In this document: positions 1 to 6,066 of the stretch, in pieces
How the letters are laid out: each line of letters opens with the position of its first letter
Numbering within the stretch: the stretch's first letter is position 1
Assembly: GCA_030691985.1 (NCBI GenBank)
Contig: JAUYDB010000160.1
Span: 1 to 16,092, forward strand
Length of the DNA stretch: 16,092 bases
Reading direction: 5' to 3'
Origin: Candidatus Omnitrophota bacterium
Lineage (GTDB): Bacteria; Omnitrophota; Gorgyraeia; 2-01-FULL-45-10
Translations under genes and position numbers: made by a program
The notes under the pieces: generated by a model
What the model was told of the DNA's origin: nothing
Databases searched by the model: none
Seen by the model: only the letters and a program-made list of their open reading frames with translations

Positions 1-265
1 TTTGAAAGCCATTCCGCTGATAAAGGGTATGGGGGGAGTGAAGACGATCTGCGGAATATCGAATATCTCATTTGGCCTGCCCGATAGGAATATCATAAAC
101 TCCGCATTTCTATCTATGGCGATCCGGTCAGGTCTCGATGCAGCCATACTCGATCCCACAGACAAGCGTATAATCTCCAGCATCAGGGCGTCAAACGCCC
201 TCGTTGGCATGGACGACTATTGCGCGCAATATTTAAAGGCATTCAGGGAAGGCAGGCTGGCGTAG
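1..265 (+). CDS. Methyltetrahydrofolate:corrinoid protein methyltransferase, C-terminal part (5' truncated by window)
   Basis: The frame is open from the left edge to TAG at 263-265, so this is the C-terminal ~87 residues of a longer protein. The segment GISNISFGLPDRNIINSAFL followed by AMIRSGLDAAILDP-like sequence (here SMAIRSGLDAAILDPTD) is typical of the pterin-binding TIM barrel of AcsE/MetH-type methyltransferases, which end with this Asn/Ser-Asn-Ile-Ser-Phe-Gly strand and a short helical tail. The family moves the methyl group of 5-methyltetrahydrofolate to a corrinoid iron-sulfur protein in the Wood-Ljungdahl pathway. The ATG/TTG codons inside the window are not the true start. A free-standing MetH-like methyltransferase domain is the main alternative. 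No partner corrinoid protein is visible because the gene runs off the window. Confidence 0.8.
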   Translation, partial: LKAIPLIKGMGGVKTICGISNISFGLPDRNIINSAFLSMAIRSGLDAAILDPTDKRIISSIRASNALVGMDDYCAQYLKAFREGRLA

Positions 266-304
266 AGAGTTGAAAACTCAGGTTTCGTAAAGCCTGGCAA
301 CGAG

Positions 305-428
305 TTTAGCGTATAGCGTTTAGCGGATAGCGTATAGTAAGTCAAACGATAAGTTTAGCGTATGGCCTGTAGCGTATAGAAAAATCATGCTTTTACTATA
401 CGCTAAACGCTATACGCTATCCGCTAAA
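305..428. repeat. Inverted heptad-repeat array (three blocks)
   Basis: The block at 305-339 consists of five 7-nt units: a=TTTAGCG, b=TATAGCG, c=GATAGCG, e=TATAGTA, in the order a-b-a-c-e. The reverse complement of 394-428 has the same units in the order a-c-b-a-e. Aligned end to end, the two 35-nt blocks differ at only four positions, so the region can fold into a long imperfect hairpin. A third, more degenerate block in direct orientation lies between them at about 354-381. The array fills nearly the whole gap between the methyltransferase gene and the next gene. No ORF or transposase accompanies it. Confidence 0.85.
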
Positions 429-462
429 AGGCGTCGCATTATCGCTACTATAACGAGGCACA

Positions 463-1554
463 ATGGCAAAGAAAATATTCATAGCCGCTACGATGCAAAA
501 TGACGGGAAGACGACCGTCTCGCTCGGCCTCATAGCGGCGTTAAAGAAACGCTTCGATAGGATTGGTTTCATAAAGCCGATCGGGCAGCGCTATCTTATG
601 GAACAGGGCTACAAGGTGGATGAGGATTCCGTTCTGATAGAGGAGGTCTTCGGCATAAAATGCAACATCAAAGACATGTCGCCCATCGCCATAGATAAAG
701 GCTTTACCGAACGTTTTATCGACAAGGGCGCGGACGAAGATTATATTTCGATAATAAAAGAATCCTTTGAACGTGTGGCTGCTAATAAGGACCTTGTTAT
801 CATTGAGGGGACAGGCCACGCCGGCGTCGGGTCGGTCTTTGGCCTGTCAAACGCCACGGTCGCTCGGCTTCTCGATACAAATGTCATCATGATATCGTCC
901 GGCGGCATAGGCAAGCCTATAGACGAAGTCATGTTGAATAAGGCCCTGTTAGACAGGGAGGGCGTCACGCTGGCAGGGGTGATTGTGAACAAGGTCCTCC
1001 CTGAGAAATACGATAAGATCGCGCGCCTGGCCAAAAAAGGCATGGAGCAAAAAGGCATTAACGTCTTCGGGATGCTTCCCTATCAGAAAATTTTGGCTAT
1101 ACCTACGATGCGCGAGATAAAGGAAGAGCTGAAGATGCCTGTTCTCTGCGGCGAAAACATGGATGCGCAGGTTGAGAACGTGCTCGTCGGAGCCATGAAC
1201 GTTAAAGAGGCGCTTAAATTCCTGCAAAACAACACTCTCATGATAATACCCGGCGATAGGCGCGATATGATAGAGGCGATATGCCGGGCGCACATGGGTA
1301 AGGGCAAAAAGATCTGCAGAATATCCGGGATAATAATCAGCGGCGGGCTCATGCCGGATAGCCGCAGCCTGCGTTTACTGGGCCAGTCGCGAATGACAGT
1401 TTTATTGACAAAAAAAGACACATATTCGATAGCCTCGTGCGTCCATTCCATGGCAGTTAAATTAAAACCTCAAGATACAGATAAGATAAAGATTATCGTC
1501 GATATGGTCGAGAAGTACGTCGATATCGACAAGGTCCTGTCCAATCTAAAATGA
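463..1554 (+). CDS. BioD-like / DRTGG-domain P-loop protein (phosphotransacetylase N-domain family)
   Basis: This 363-residue protein resembles the stand-alone N-terminal module of long phosphotransacetylases (COG0857 type). Residues 1-200 are a BioD/dethiobiotin-synthetase-like P-loop fold with a degenerate Walker A (ATMQNDGKTTV, residues 9-19) and a beta strand ending in LVIIEGTGHAGVG. Residues ~205-330 look like a DRTGG domain, with the hallmark segment LMIIPGDRRDMIEA and a later ISGGLMPD. No phosphotransacetylase catalytic domain follows, so an acetyltransferase activity is not supported; a regulatory or ligand-binding ATPase role is more likely. The ATG at 463 is preceded by GAGG (455-458). 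The stop overlaps the apbE start in ATGA, so the two are probably translationally coupled. Proximity to a Wood-Ljungdahl methyltransferase is suggestive, but the link is inference. Confidence 0.78.
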   Translation: MAKKIFIAATMQNDGKTTVSLGLIAALKKRFDRIGFIKPIGQRYLMEQGYKVDEDSVLIEEVFGIKCNIKDMSPIAIDKGFTERFIDKGADEDYISIIKESFERVAANKDLVIIEGTGHAGVGSVFGLSNATVARLLDTNVIMISSGGIGKPIDEVMLNKALLDREGVTLAGVIVNKVLPEKYDKIARLAKKGMEQKGINVFGMLPYQKILAIPTMREIKEELKMPVLCGENMDAQVENVLVGAMNVKEALKFLQNNTLMIIPGDRRDMIEAICRAHMGKGKKICRISGIIISGGLMPDSRSLRLLGQSRMTVLLTKKDTYSIASCVHSMAVKLKPQDTDKIKIIVDMVEKYVDIDKVLSNLK

Positions 1555-2594
1555 CCGCCGCAAAAATCACCGTATTTTTCCTGTTGCTTGCTTTAGCGCT
1601 CTTCGCGATTTCGTTCTATAATCTAAATAACGAGAAAATTATCACGGAGACGCGGCTCCTGATGGGCACCGTCGTCCAGATAAAAGCCGTGACGCGGGAT
1701 TGCGGCGTGAAGGCGGCTCGCGACGCGATAAAGAGGGCCTTCTCGGAGATGGAGCGCGTCGAGGGCGTCTTCAGTGTTTATAAGGAGAACAGTGAAATCT
1801 CCCGGGTCAACGCTCTTAAGGCCGACGAGAAATTGAAAATAAGCGACGAGGTATTCTGGTTGATAAAAAAGTCGATCGACTACAATAAAAAGACAAAAGG
1901 CGCCTTCGATATAACCGTTAAGCCTTTGGTGGATCTCTGGAAACGCGTAAAAACGGCCGGGCAGGTCCCTGACGCCGAAGAGATAAGAGCTGTTTTGGAG
2001 AGGATAGGGTCGAAGCATATCGAACTTATAGACGCCTCCAGGACCATATCTTTCAAAAAAGATGGGATGGGAATCGACCTCGGCGGTATCGCGAAAGGAT
2101 ACGCCGTTGATATGGCGGTTAAGACGCTTAAGGCCGGCGGGATCAGGGGCGCGGTCGTGCATGCCGGCGGTGACATGTATTGCGTTGGAGTTAAGGCACC
2201 GGGCAGGCCCTGGAAGGTAGGTGTCCAGCATCCAAGAGACCGCGGGAAGATATTGGTCGAATTGAGGCTAAAGAATAAAGCGGTCAATACCTCCGGGGAC
2301 TATGAGAGATATTTTACGATCGGCACACGGAGGTATTCGCATATAATCGACCCGAGAAACGGATATCCTATCGGTGATAATATAGTAAGCGCGACGGTAA
2401 TTTCGGATGATCCCGTTGCGGGCGATATCCTCGCCACGACATTATGCATACTCGGCAAGGAAGGCTTGGGGATTATAAAGGCTATGAACGGTATCGATGC
2501 TATGGTAGTAACGCTTGAGAATGGCGCGTTAAAGTCGTCTGTCACAGACGGAATGAAAGAGCGGTATGGTCTCTATGAAAAAACTCTCTCATAA
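1551..2594 (+). CDS. apbE: FAD:protein FMN transferase (ApbE family)
   Basis: ApbE moves FMN from FAD to a Thr/Ser of exported flavoproteins such as RnfG/RnfD or NqrB/NqrC subunits. This 347-residue protein has the normal family length. Residues ~5-23 form a hydrophobic signal anchor. There is no Cys for a lipobox, so the protein is probably membrane-tethered outside the cytoplasm rather than a lipoprotein. Motifs seen: LLMGTVVQI (36-44), the FAD-binding DLGGIAKGYAVD (176-187), VHAGGDMY (203-210), NTSGDYERYF (246-255), SHIIDPRNGYP (263-273), and the metal-site region GDILATTLCILG (291-302). It overlaps the upstream gene by 4 nt and mnmA downstream by 29 nt. No flavinylation target is encoded in the window. 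Confidence 0.95.
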   Translation: MTAAKITVFFLLLALALFAISFYNLNNEKIITETRLLMGTVVQIKAVTRDCGVKAARDAIKRAFSEMERVEGVFSVYKENSEISRVNALKADEKLKISDEVFWLIKKSIDYNKKTKGAFDITVKPLVDLWKRVKTAGQVPDAEEIRAVLERIGSKHIELIDASRTISFKKDGMGIDLGGIAKGYAVDMAVKTLKAGGIRGAVVHAGGDMYCVGVKAPGRPWKVGVQHPRDRGKILVELRLKNKAVNTSGDYERYFTIGTRRYSHIIDPRNGYPIGDNIVSATVISDDPVAGDILATTLCILGKEGLGIIKAMNGIDAMVVTLENGALKSSVTDGMKERYGLYEKTLS

Positions 2595-3699
2595 AAAAGG
2601 TAAGATTGCCTGCGCCATGTCCGGAGGCGTTGACTCTTCGGCCGCGGCGGCATTGCTGAAAAAAGAAGGTTACGATGTAATTGGCGTAACATTCAGGATG
2701 TGGCCGAAAGAAGACTGCGGTTCCAGTTTCGCGCGCGCATGCTGCAGCCTCGAAGCCGTTGTGCGGGCAAGGGCAGTTGCCGAGGACCTGAATATACCGT
2801 ATTATGTAATTGATTTAAGCGAAGATTTCAAAAAAGAGGTTATAGACTATTTCTGCTCAGAATACCTGAAAGGGCGGACGCCGAATCCATGCGTCATATG
2901 TAACGAGAAGATAAAATTCGGGAGGCTTCTCGAGAAGGCGCTGGGTCTGGGCGCCGACGCGGTCGCGACAGGCCACTACGCAAAAAAAGGATTTAACAAG
3001 AAGTCAGGCAGGTTCTTATTGATGGAAGGCAGAGACCGCGCGAAGGACCAGTCGTATTTTTTATTCAGCCTGTCACAGGAGCAGTTAAAACGCGCCATTT
3101 TCCCACTCGGAAATTTTACCAAGGAAAAAACCAGGGCTATGGCAAAAAGGCTGCGGCTTAAGACTTATAATACCGCAGCCAGCCAGGATATCTGTTTCAT
3201 ACGGGATCTTGACTATGCCGATTATATAAAAGAGAAGACGGGCGTCGAGTTCGAGGCCGGCGAAATTGTAAATAAAGACGGGAAGGTCCTGGGCAGGCAT
3301 AAGGGGATACCGTTCTATACGATAGGACAGAGGCGCGGGCTCATGATCGCGCACAAGGAGCCGCTTTATGTAACCGGCATCGATATCAAAACGAACCGTA
3401 TCGTGGCCGGGCCGAGGAAAGAGGTCATGAAGAATAGCCTTGTCGCGGACAGGCTTAACTGGATAGCTATAAAGTCAATTTCGAAACCCGTAAGGGTGAT
3501 GGCCAGGATACGTTATAATCACAAAAAGGCGAAGGCCACAGTTACAAAAATAGGCGAAGGATCAGTGAGAGTCGACTTCAACGAGCCTCAGGCAGCGCCG
3601 ACTCCGGGCCAGGCGGTCGTCTTTTATGATAAGGATGTCGTCATAGGCGGGGGCTGGATAAAAGAGACCGGCATTCACAAAATCCCCTCTCCCCTTTAG
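2566..3699 (+). CDS. mnmA: tRNA-specific 2-thiouridylase MnmA
   Basis: MnmA adenylates U34 of tRNA-Lys, -Glu and -Gln and replaces its O2 with sulfur. The PP-loop motif SGGVDSS is at residues 19-25. The catalytic Cys of the NPCVICNEKIKF segment is C112, and the persulfide-carrying Cys is in SQDICFI (C210). An extra Cys at 109 forms a CxxC. Then come YTIGQRRGL and a C-terminal beta-barrel region ending GGGWI. The ATG at 2566 has the better-placed GAG (2559-2561); a second ATG at 2575 would shorten the protein by three residues. The last dozen residues (about KETGIHKIPSPL) lie beyond the usual GGGWI end. The final codons and the stop are inside a REP-like palindrome, suggesting the tail came from repeat insertion. 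Confidence 0.96.
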   Translation: MVSMKKLSHKKGKIACAMSGGVDSSAAAALLKKEGYDVIGVTFRMWPKEDCGSSFARACCSLEAVVRARAVAEDLNIPYYVIDLSEDFKKEVIDYFCSEYLKGRTPNPCVICNEKIKFGRLLEKALGLGADAVATGHYAKKGFNKKSGRFLLMEGRDRAKDQSYFLFSLSQEQLKRAIFPLGNFTKEKTRAMAKRLRLKTYNTAASQDICFIRDLDYADYIKEKTGVEFEAGEIVNKDGKVLGRHKGIPFYTIGQRRGLMIAHKEPLYVTGIDIKTNRIVAGPRKEVMKNSLVADRLNWIAIKSISKPVRVMARIRYNHKKAKATVTKIGEGSVRVDFNEPQAAPTPGQAVVFYDKDVVIGGGWIKETGIHKIPSPL

Positions 3700-3721
3700 G
3701 GGAGAGGGCTAGGGTGAGGGG
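3684..3721 (+). repeat. REP-like palindromic repeat overlapping the mnmA stop and larE translation start
   Basis: Arms CCCTCTCCCC (3685-3694) and GGGGAGAGGG (3699-3708) are perfectly complementary around a TTTA loop. They are followed by CTAGGGTGAGGGG (3709-3721). This composite resembles a REP-like intergenic palindrome seen in many unrelated bacterial genomes. Here the loop supplies the mnmA stop codon, and the right half supplies the purine-rich sequence in front of larE. It could act as a stem that modulates larE translation or mRNA stability; that is inference. Confidence 0.8.
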
Positions 3722-3722
3722 T

Positions 3723-4520
3723 ATGAAAACAACTAAAGTGAAAAAACTCAACGAACTATTGCAGCAATTGAAACGCGTAGTCGTCGCCTACTCCGGCGGC
3801 CTCGACAGCACATTTTTGCTGAAGATGGCCGTTGACACACTCGACAAGGACAACGTCCTCGCCGTGACGGCGCGGTCAGAGACATATCCGCTTGCCGAAT
3901 ATAAAGAGGCGAAAAAGTACGCCCGTCTTATGGGCGTAGAACATCTCACAATCCATACAAGCGAACTCGCTATAAAGAATTTTGCCTCAAATCCGGTCAA
4001 TCGCTGTTATTACTGCAAGAAGGAGCTATTCAAAAAATTGGACTCCATAAAGAGGAGGCACAGGATGTCGCATGTCGTTGACGGAACGAACCTTGACGAT
4101 TTGAAAGACATCCGCCACGGCAGACTCGCGGCAGGGGAACTCGGTGTGCGAAGCCCCCTTCTGGAGGCCGGACTTACGAAATCGGATATAAGAAAATTTT
4201 CGCGGGATCTGGGGCTTCCCACATGGGACAAGCCGTCATTTGCGTGTCTTGCGTCAAGGTTTCCGTTCCGCAGCCGCATAGACAGGGCAGGCCTTCTCAG
4301 GGTCGACAGGGCAGAGGCGTTCTTGCACGGGCTCGGATTCAAGCAGGTGAGGGTGCGTATCCATAATGACACCGCGAGGGTCGAGGTCATGAAGGGCGAT
4401 TTCGCCAGGGCCGTGAAATCGAGCGATCTGATAGTGCGAGAACTGAAAAAGTTGAAGTTTGTCTACGTGACCCTAGACCTGGCCGGCTATAGGACCGGCA
4501 GCATGCACGAGGCGGTATAA
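3723..4520 (+). CDS. larE: ATP-dependent sacrificial sulfur transferase LarE
   Basis: LarE activates the carboxylates of the nicotinate-derived P2CMN intermediate with ATP and inserts sulfur during synthesis of the nickel-pincer cofactor of lactate racemase-type enzymes. The PP-loop motif YSGGLDST is followed by TARSETYP, then RCYYCKKELF and FACLASRFPF. Counting from the GTG at 3714, the last motif places the candidate sulfur-donor Cys at 178. The length (265 aa) is normal. The ATG at 3723 is chosen for its codon and the GAGG at 3716-3719; the in-frame GTG at 3714, with GAGG at 3704-3707, is also possible. LarB and LarC are not in the window, so the target enzyme is unknown. LarE homologues with other sulfur-transfer roles exist. 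Confidence 0.9.
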   Translation: MKTTKVKKLNELLQQLKRVVVAYSGGLDSTFLLKMAVDTLDKDNVLAVTARSETYPLAEYKEAKKYARLMGVEHLTIHTSELAIKNFASNPVNRCYYCKKELFKKLDSIKRRHRMSHVVDGTNLDDLKDIRHGRLAAGELGVRSPLLEAGLTKSDIRKFSRDLGLPTWDKPSFACLASRFPFRSRIDRAGLLRVDRAEAFLHGLGFKQVRVRIHNDTARVEVMKGDFARAVKSSDLIVRELKKLKFVYVTLDLAGYRTGSMHEAV

Positions 4521-4534
4521 GGAGATTAGTCACG

Positions 4535-4555
4535 TTTCGTATTGCGTAGTGCGTA
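4535..4555 (+). repeat. Short heptad array (three GCGTA-ending units)
   Basis: Three adjoining 7-nt units, TTTCGTA, TTGCGTA and GTGCGTA, lie just past the larE stop. The unit length and GCGTA core resemble the larger array at 305-428, although the sequence differs. Confidence 0.55.
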
Positions 4556-4584
4556 AAAATGGGCACTGTCCCCATTTTTGTTTT
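4555..4584 (+). terminator. Probable rho-independent terminator after larE
   Basis: A perfect 9-bp stem pairs AAAAATGGG (4555-4563) with CCCATTTTT (4571-4579) around a 7-nt loop, followed by GTTTT. It lies 35 nt after the larE stop and would end the 463-4520 transcript. The stem core with its ACTGT loop also resembles a dispersed TGGGGACAGTGCCCA-type repeat, so it may be a repeat co-opted as a terminator. Confidence 0.6.
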
Positions 4585-4598
4585 AGAGGACCGGCTCT

Positions 4599-4630
4599 AA
4601 GCCCCTCTTGGCCTTATGGCCAGGGGGCTT
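4599..4630. other. Strong GC-rich hairpin in a gene-free stretch
   Basis: AAGCCCC (4599-4605) pairs with GGGGCTT (4624-4630), and TGGCC (4609-4613) pairs with GGCCA (4618-4622) around a TTAT loop, with a small asymmetric internal loop. There is no T-run, so terminator function is doubtful. Confidence 0.5.
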
Positions 4631-4839
4631 CGCCTAATTTTGTTATCAAGGAATATATCCTTTTGGTTTTGTTATTTTAGGCTTTACATCCGCTATGGAT
4701 ATAACGGTCATAAACGTTTTAGGGTAGTGCATAGTTAACAAAATTTATACGGCTCAACCCCCATGTCCATAAGGCCATTCAAGCTCATCAAGTCGGCATC
4801 TGCCCCTTTACGAAATGAAAAATTTCCTTATCATGAAAT

Positions 4840-5029
4840 AAAGGGGACGGTTCTATTTATCTAAGCATAATGAGACGGAAGATGCCATCCCAGAAGGGGA
4901 TACCTTGAGCTGTAGAGTGATGGCGATAAAATTTGCTATCCGGCGAGGGTTACATCCGGACTCTTCTGAAGAATTAGGGATGGTTCTTGATCTAAACCAT
5001 GGCTTATCCCAGAACCGTCCCTCTTTTTT
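4840..5029. mobile_element. Candidate non-autonomous repeat element (MITE-like) bounded by GGGACGGTTCT inverted repeats
   Basis: GGGGACGGTTCT (4843-4854) and its inverted partner AGAACCGTCCCT (5011-5022) match at 11 of 12 positions and enclose 156 nt without a gene. A third copy with one change, GGGATGGTTCT, lies inside at 4977-4987 in direct orientation. Repeats of this type are often seen beside IS200-like/REP-associated transposases, but none is present here. No clear target-site duplication was found, so the mobile nature is inferred. Confidence 0.45.
4977..5029 (+). terminator. Hairpin with T-tract, possible terminator (+ strand)
   Basis: GGGATGGTTCT (4977-4987) pairs with AGAACCGTCCC (5011-5021), allowing one G-T pair, and is followed by TCTTTTTT. 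The loop contains a nested ATGGTT/AACCAT stem. It faces rightward, and no gene lies immediately upstream on that strand, so it may be only a property of the repeat element. Confidence 0.4.
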
Positions 5030-5070
5030 CTCTGCACCGCCTTTTACCCTTGCCAAATCGATAAGAAATA

Positions 5071-5517
5071 TTATTCCGAAATAAATAGGGATGAGCTCTT
5101 TTTGGCATAGCGGATGGAGATATCAAACTTTTCCAAGAAATCAGCAAAGCCGAGAATTAGAGGAATTTTATCGCTATCGGCTATATAGGCTTTCGATTCT
5201 ATCGGCTTAGTAACACTGTATTTATCGCTTAAGCGGAAAGTAAGCAGGCACAATTTCGCGGAAAGGCTGCATGCTTTGTCCGGGACAATCCCGCTTATCT
5301 TTGTTTTGTACAGCAAGCGCGCGTCGCACTTTTCTTGAATTGAGGCGGGGAAGACGGAGAGAGGCGAACCGGTATCAATTATCGCGTCATAAGGCCCACT
5401 CCATCCGGCGCGATGCTTAAACTCAATTACGCTGAGCAGCCTTATGATAGGCACGACAATTCCCTTGTCCAGCAGTTCTACATCGTACTTGATGCCGAAA
5501 TTAAGAGAAAGTTCCAT
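5071..5517 (-). CDS. Single-domain retropepsin-like aspartic protease family protein
   Basis: The 148-residue protein has the hallmark AIIDTGSPLSVF (45-56), with the putative catalytic Asp at D48. Near the C-terminus is IPLILGFADFLEKFDISI (118-135), which matches the psi-loop ILG and following strand of retropepsin-like clan AA proteins. One copy per chain implies a homodimer, as in retroviral proteases. There is no signal peptide or membrane segment, so it should be cytoplasmic. Family members of this bacterial type are mostly uncharacterised, and some bind rather than cleave peptides. It begins 17 nt inside the end of the upstream DUF5678-like gene on the same strand. The start is ATG at 5517; the nearest purine-rich GGAGAAAGG is 14 nt upstream, so translation may depend on coupling. 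Confidence 0.78.
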   Translation of the reverse strand: MELSLNFGIKYDVELLDKGIVVPIIRLLSVIEFKHRAGWSGPYDAIIDTGSPLSVFPASIQEKCDARLLYKTKISGIVPDKACSLSAKLCLLTFRLSDKYSVTKPIESKAYIADSDKIPLILGFADFLEKFDISIRYAKKSSSLFISE

Positions 5518-5746
5518 GGTAGATATGGACGCCTTTCTCCATGAACATTATAGGAATATGTTTTTTGCCAAATATTTTTTCGGCGATTTTTTCGACTTCA
5601 TTTATGCTGTTTCCGGATGCTATCACCTTGCCTTTAACGGCCGCGATCCATTTATCGGCGTATTTCGAGGCAAGCTCATTGTAGTGTTCAAGCACCCATT
5701 GGCGGTTTTGCCAAAAGCTATTTGCCTCATTCTTTTTTTGAGACAT
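5501..5746 (-). CDS. DUF5678-like small protein
   Basis: This 81-residue soluble protein has the pattern WVLEHYNELASKYADKWIA, then AVKGKVIASGNSINEVEKIA (about residues 17-55). This matches the small DUF5678-type domain, in which a helix is followed by 'KWVAV..GKVVA.G.s..E' and another helix. Function is unknown. The start at 5746 is chosen because a perfect AGGAGG lies 6 nt upstream; an earlier in-frame start at 5776 lies upstream of the predicted transcript start. It is the first gene of a two-gene minus-strand operon with the retropepsin-like gene. Homologues beside aspartyl-protease-like genes are, as I recall, a recurring arrangement. This is family knowledge, not shown here. Confidence 0.7.
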   Translation of the reverse strand: MSQKKNEANSFWQNRQWVLEHYNELASKYADKWIAAVKGKVIASGNSINEVEKIAEKIFGKKHIPIMFMEKGVHIYHGTFS

Positions 5747-5766
5747 ATTTCCACCTCCTGATGTAG

Positions 5767-5795
5767 AGAATAGCATGCCTTGACGGTGCTGTCAA
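5767..5795 (-). promoter_or_regulatory. Sigma-70-type promoter for the DUF5678/retropepsin operon
   Basis: Read on the minus strand, TTGACA (5795-5790) and TATTCT (5772-5767) are separated by exactly 17 nt. The predicted transcript start near 5760 leaves a short leader containing AGGAGG ahead of the ATG at 5746. Confidence 0.8.
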
Positions 5796-5798
5796 GGC
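5777..5798. promoter_or_regulatory. Palindrome overlapping the -35 box (candidate operator)
   Basis: GCCTTGAC (5777-5784) and GTCAAGGC (5791-5798) form a perfect 8-bp inverted repeat with a 6-nt centre. It covers the -35 hexamer and part of the spacer of the minus-strand promoter. This is a natural position for a repressor. No regulator is identified in the sequence. Confidence 0.6.
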
Positions 5799-5825
5799 TA
5801 TACAAAAATAGGCTATACAAAAATT
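5796..5825. repeat. 15-bp tandem direct repeat upstream of the minus-strand promoter
   Basis: GGCTATACAAAAATA (5796-5810) is repeated immediately as GGCTATACAAAAATT (5811-5825). The A/T-rich pair sits directly upstream of the -35 box on the minus strand, where an UP element or activator site would be. Confidence 0.75.
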
Positions 5826-5848
5826 ATCTTCCGCCGTACCGCGCACTG

Positions 5849-5857
5849 TGATATAAT
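5849..5857 (+). promoter_or_regulatory. Extended -10 promoter for tRNA-Met
   Basis: TGATATAAT (5849-5857) is an extended -10 element with a perfect TATAAT. The -35 position (around TTCCGC, 5829-5834) is poor. Transcription from about 5864 would give a ~48-nt leader ahead of the tRNA. Confidence 0.6.
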
Positions 5858-5893
5858 TATTCCTCGCAATCAAGATTTGTGGAATTTAGTATC

Positions 5894-6066
5894 AATTTGC
5901 TTCGCAAATTTGGCGGGGTAGCTCAGTCTGGCAGAGCAGTCGGCTCATACCCGGCGTGTCGACAGTTCAAATCTGTCCCCCGCTACCAAATTTTGCCCCA
6001 GCCGAGGATTAACAAGAACGCTATCTGCGGCAAAATTTTCAAAGGGGAAAATGTGGTTTTCCCCTT
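5894..6066 (+). other. Complementary arms around tRNA-Met and a strong hairpin downstream
   Basis: The leader contains AATTTGC (5894-5900) and GCAAATT (5904-5910). The trailer contains AAATTTTGCC (5988-5997) and GGCAAAATTT (6029-6038). Leader and trailer can each fold alone, or GCAAATTT can pair with the trailer AAATTTTGC and extend the acceptor stem. Downstream, AAGGGGAAAA (6042-6051) and TTTTCCCCTT (6057-6066) form a perfect 10-bp hairpin with loop TGTGG but no T-run. The rest of the gap to tilS (6067-6287) is A/T-rich and holds no gene that I can support. Confidence 0.65.
5912..5988 (+). tRNA. tRNA-Met (anticodon CAT, elongator type)
   Basis: A 77-nt cloverleaf with encoded CCA. The acceptor GGCGGGG pairs with CCCCGCT (a G-U at 1-72), D stem GCTC/GAGC, anticodon stem GTCGG/CCGGC with loop CTCATAC (anticodon CAT), a 5-nt variable loop, and T arm GACAG/CTGTC with TTCAAAT. 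The first acceptor pair is G-U, unlike the C-A of an initiator. The anticodon stem lacks the three G-C pairs of tRNA-fMet. ATACCCG-type 3' anticodon context fits elongator Met better than the lysidine-modified Ile2, whose loop usually continues CATAATC. It precedes tilS, whose product modifies CAT-anticodon tRNA-Ile. Confidence 0.95.

Larger units (their letters stand above)
4585..5070. other. Gene-free intergenic region with hairpins and GGGACGGTTCT repeats
   Basis: I see no credible coding sequence here. It contains the 4599-4630 hairpin, a small palindrome at 4648-4662, an 8-bp inverted repeat CCCCTTTA/TAAAGGGG (4803-4810, 4839-4846), and the GGGACGGTTCT family. The only ORFs are short and read through these repeats. 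The region separates convergent units: larE from the left and the minus-strand retropepsin operon from the right. Confidence 0.6.

Noticed and set aside
305..428. Idea that the heptad blocks are a CRISPR array
   Set aside because: Units are 7 nt with no unique spacers and no cas genes nearby.
1623..2231. 202-aa - ORF inside apbE
   Set aside because: Long only because of the opposite frame of a real gene; apbE motifs are decisive.
4853..5056. 67-aa - ORF in the repeat region
   Set aside because: Spans the GGGACGGTTCT repeats, has no ribosome-binding site, and no recognisable domain; treated as chance.
5444..5761. 105-aa + ORF opposite the DUF5678-like gene
   Set aside because: Shadow of the minus-strand operon, which has a promoter, ribosome-binding site and domain matches.
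5912..5988. Initiator tRNA-fMet reading of the CAT tRNA
   Set aside because: Lacks the unpaired 1-72 of C-A type and the three consecutive G-C pairs in the anticodon stem.
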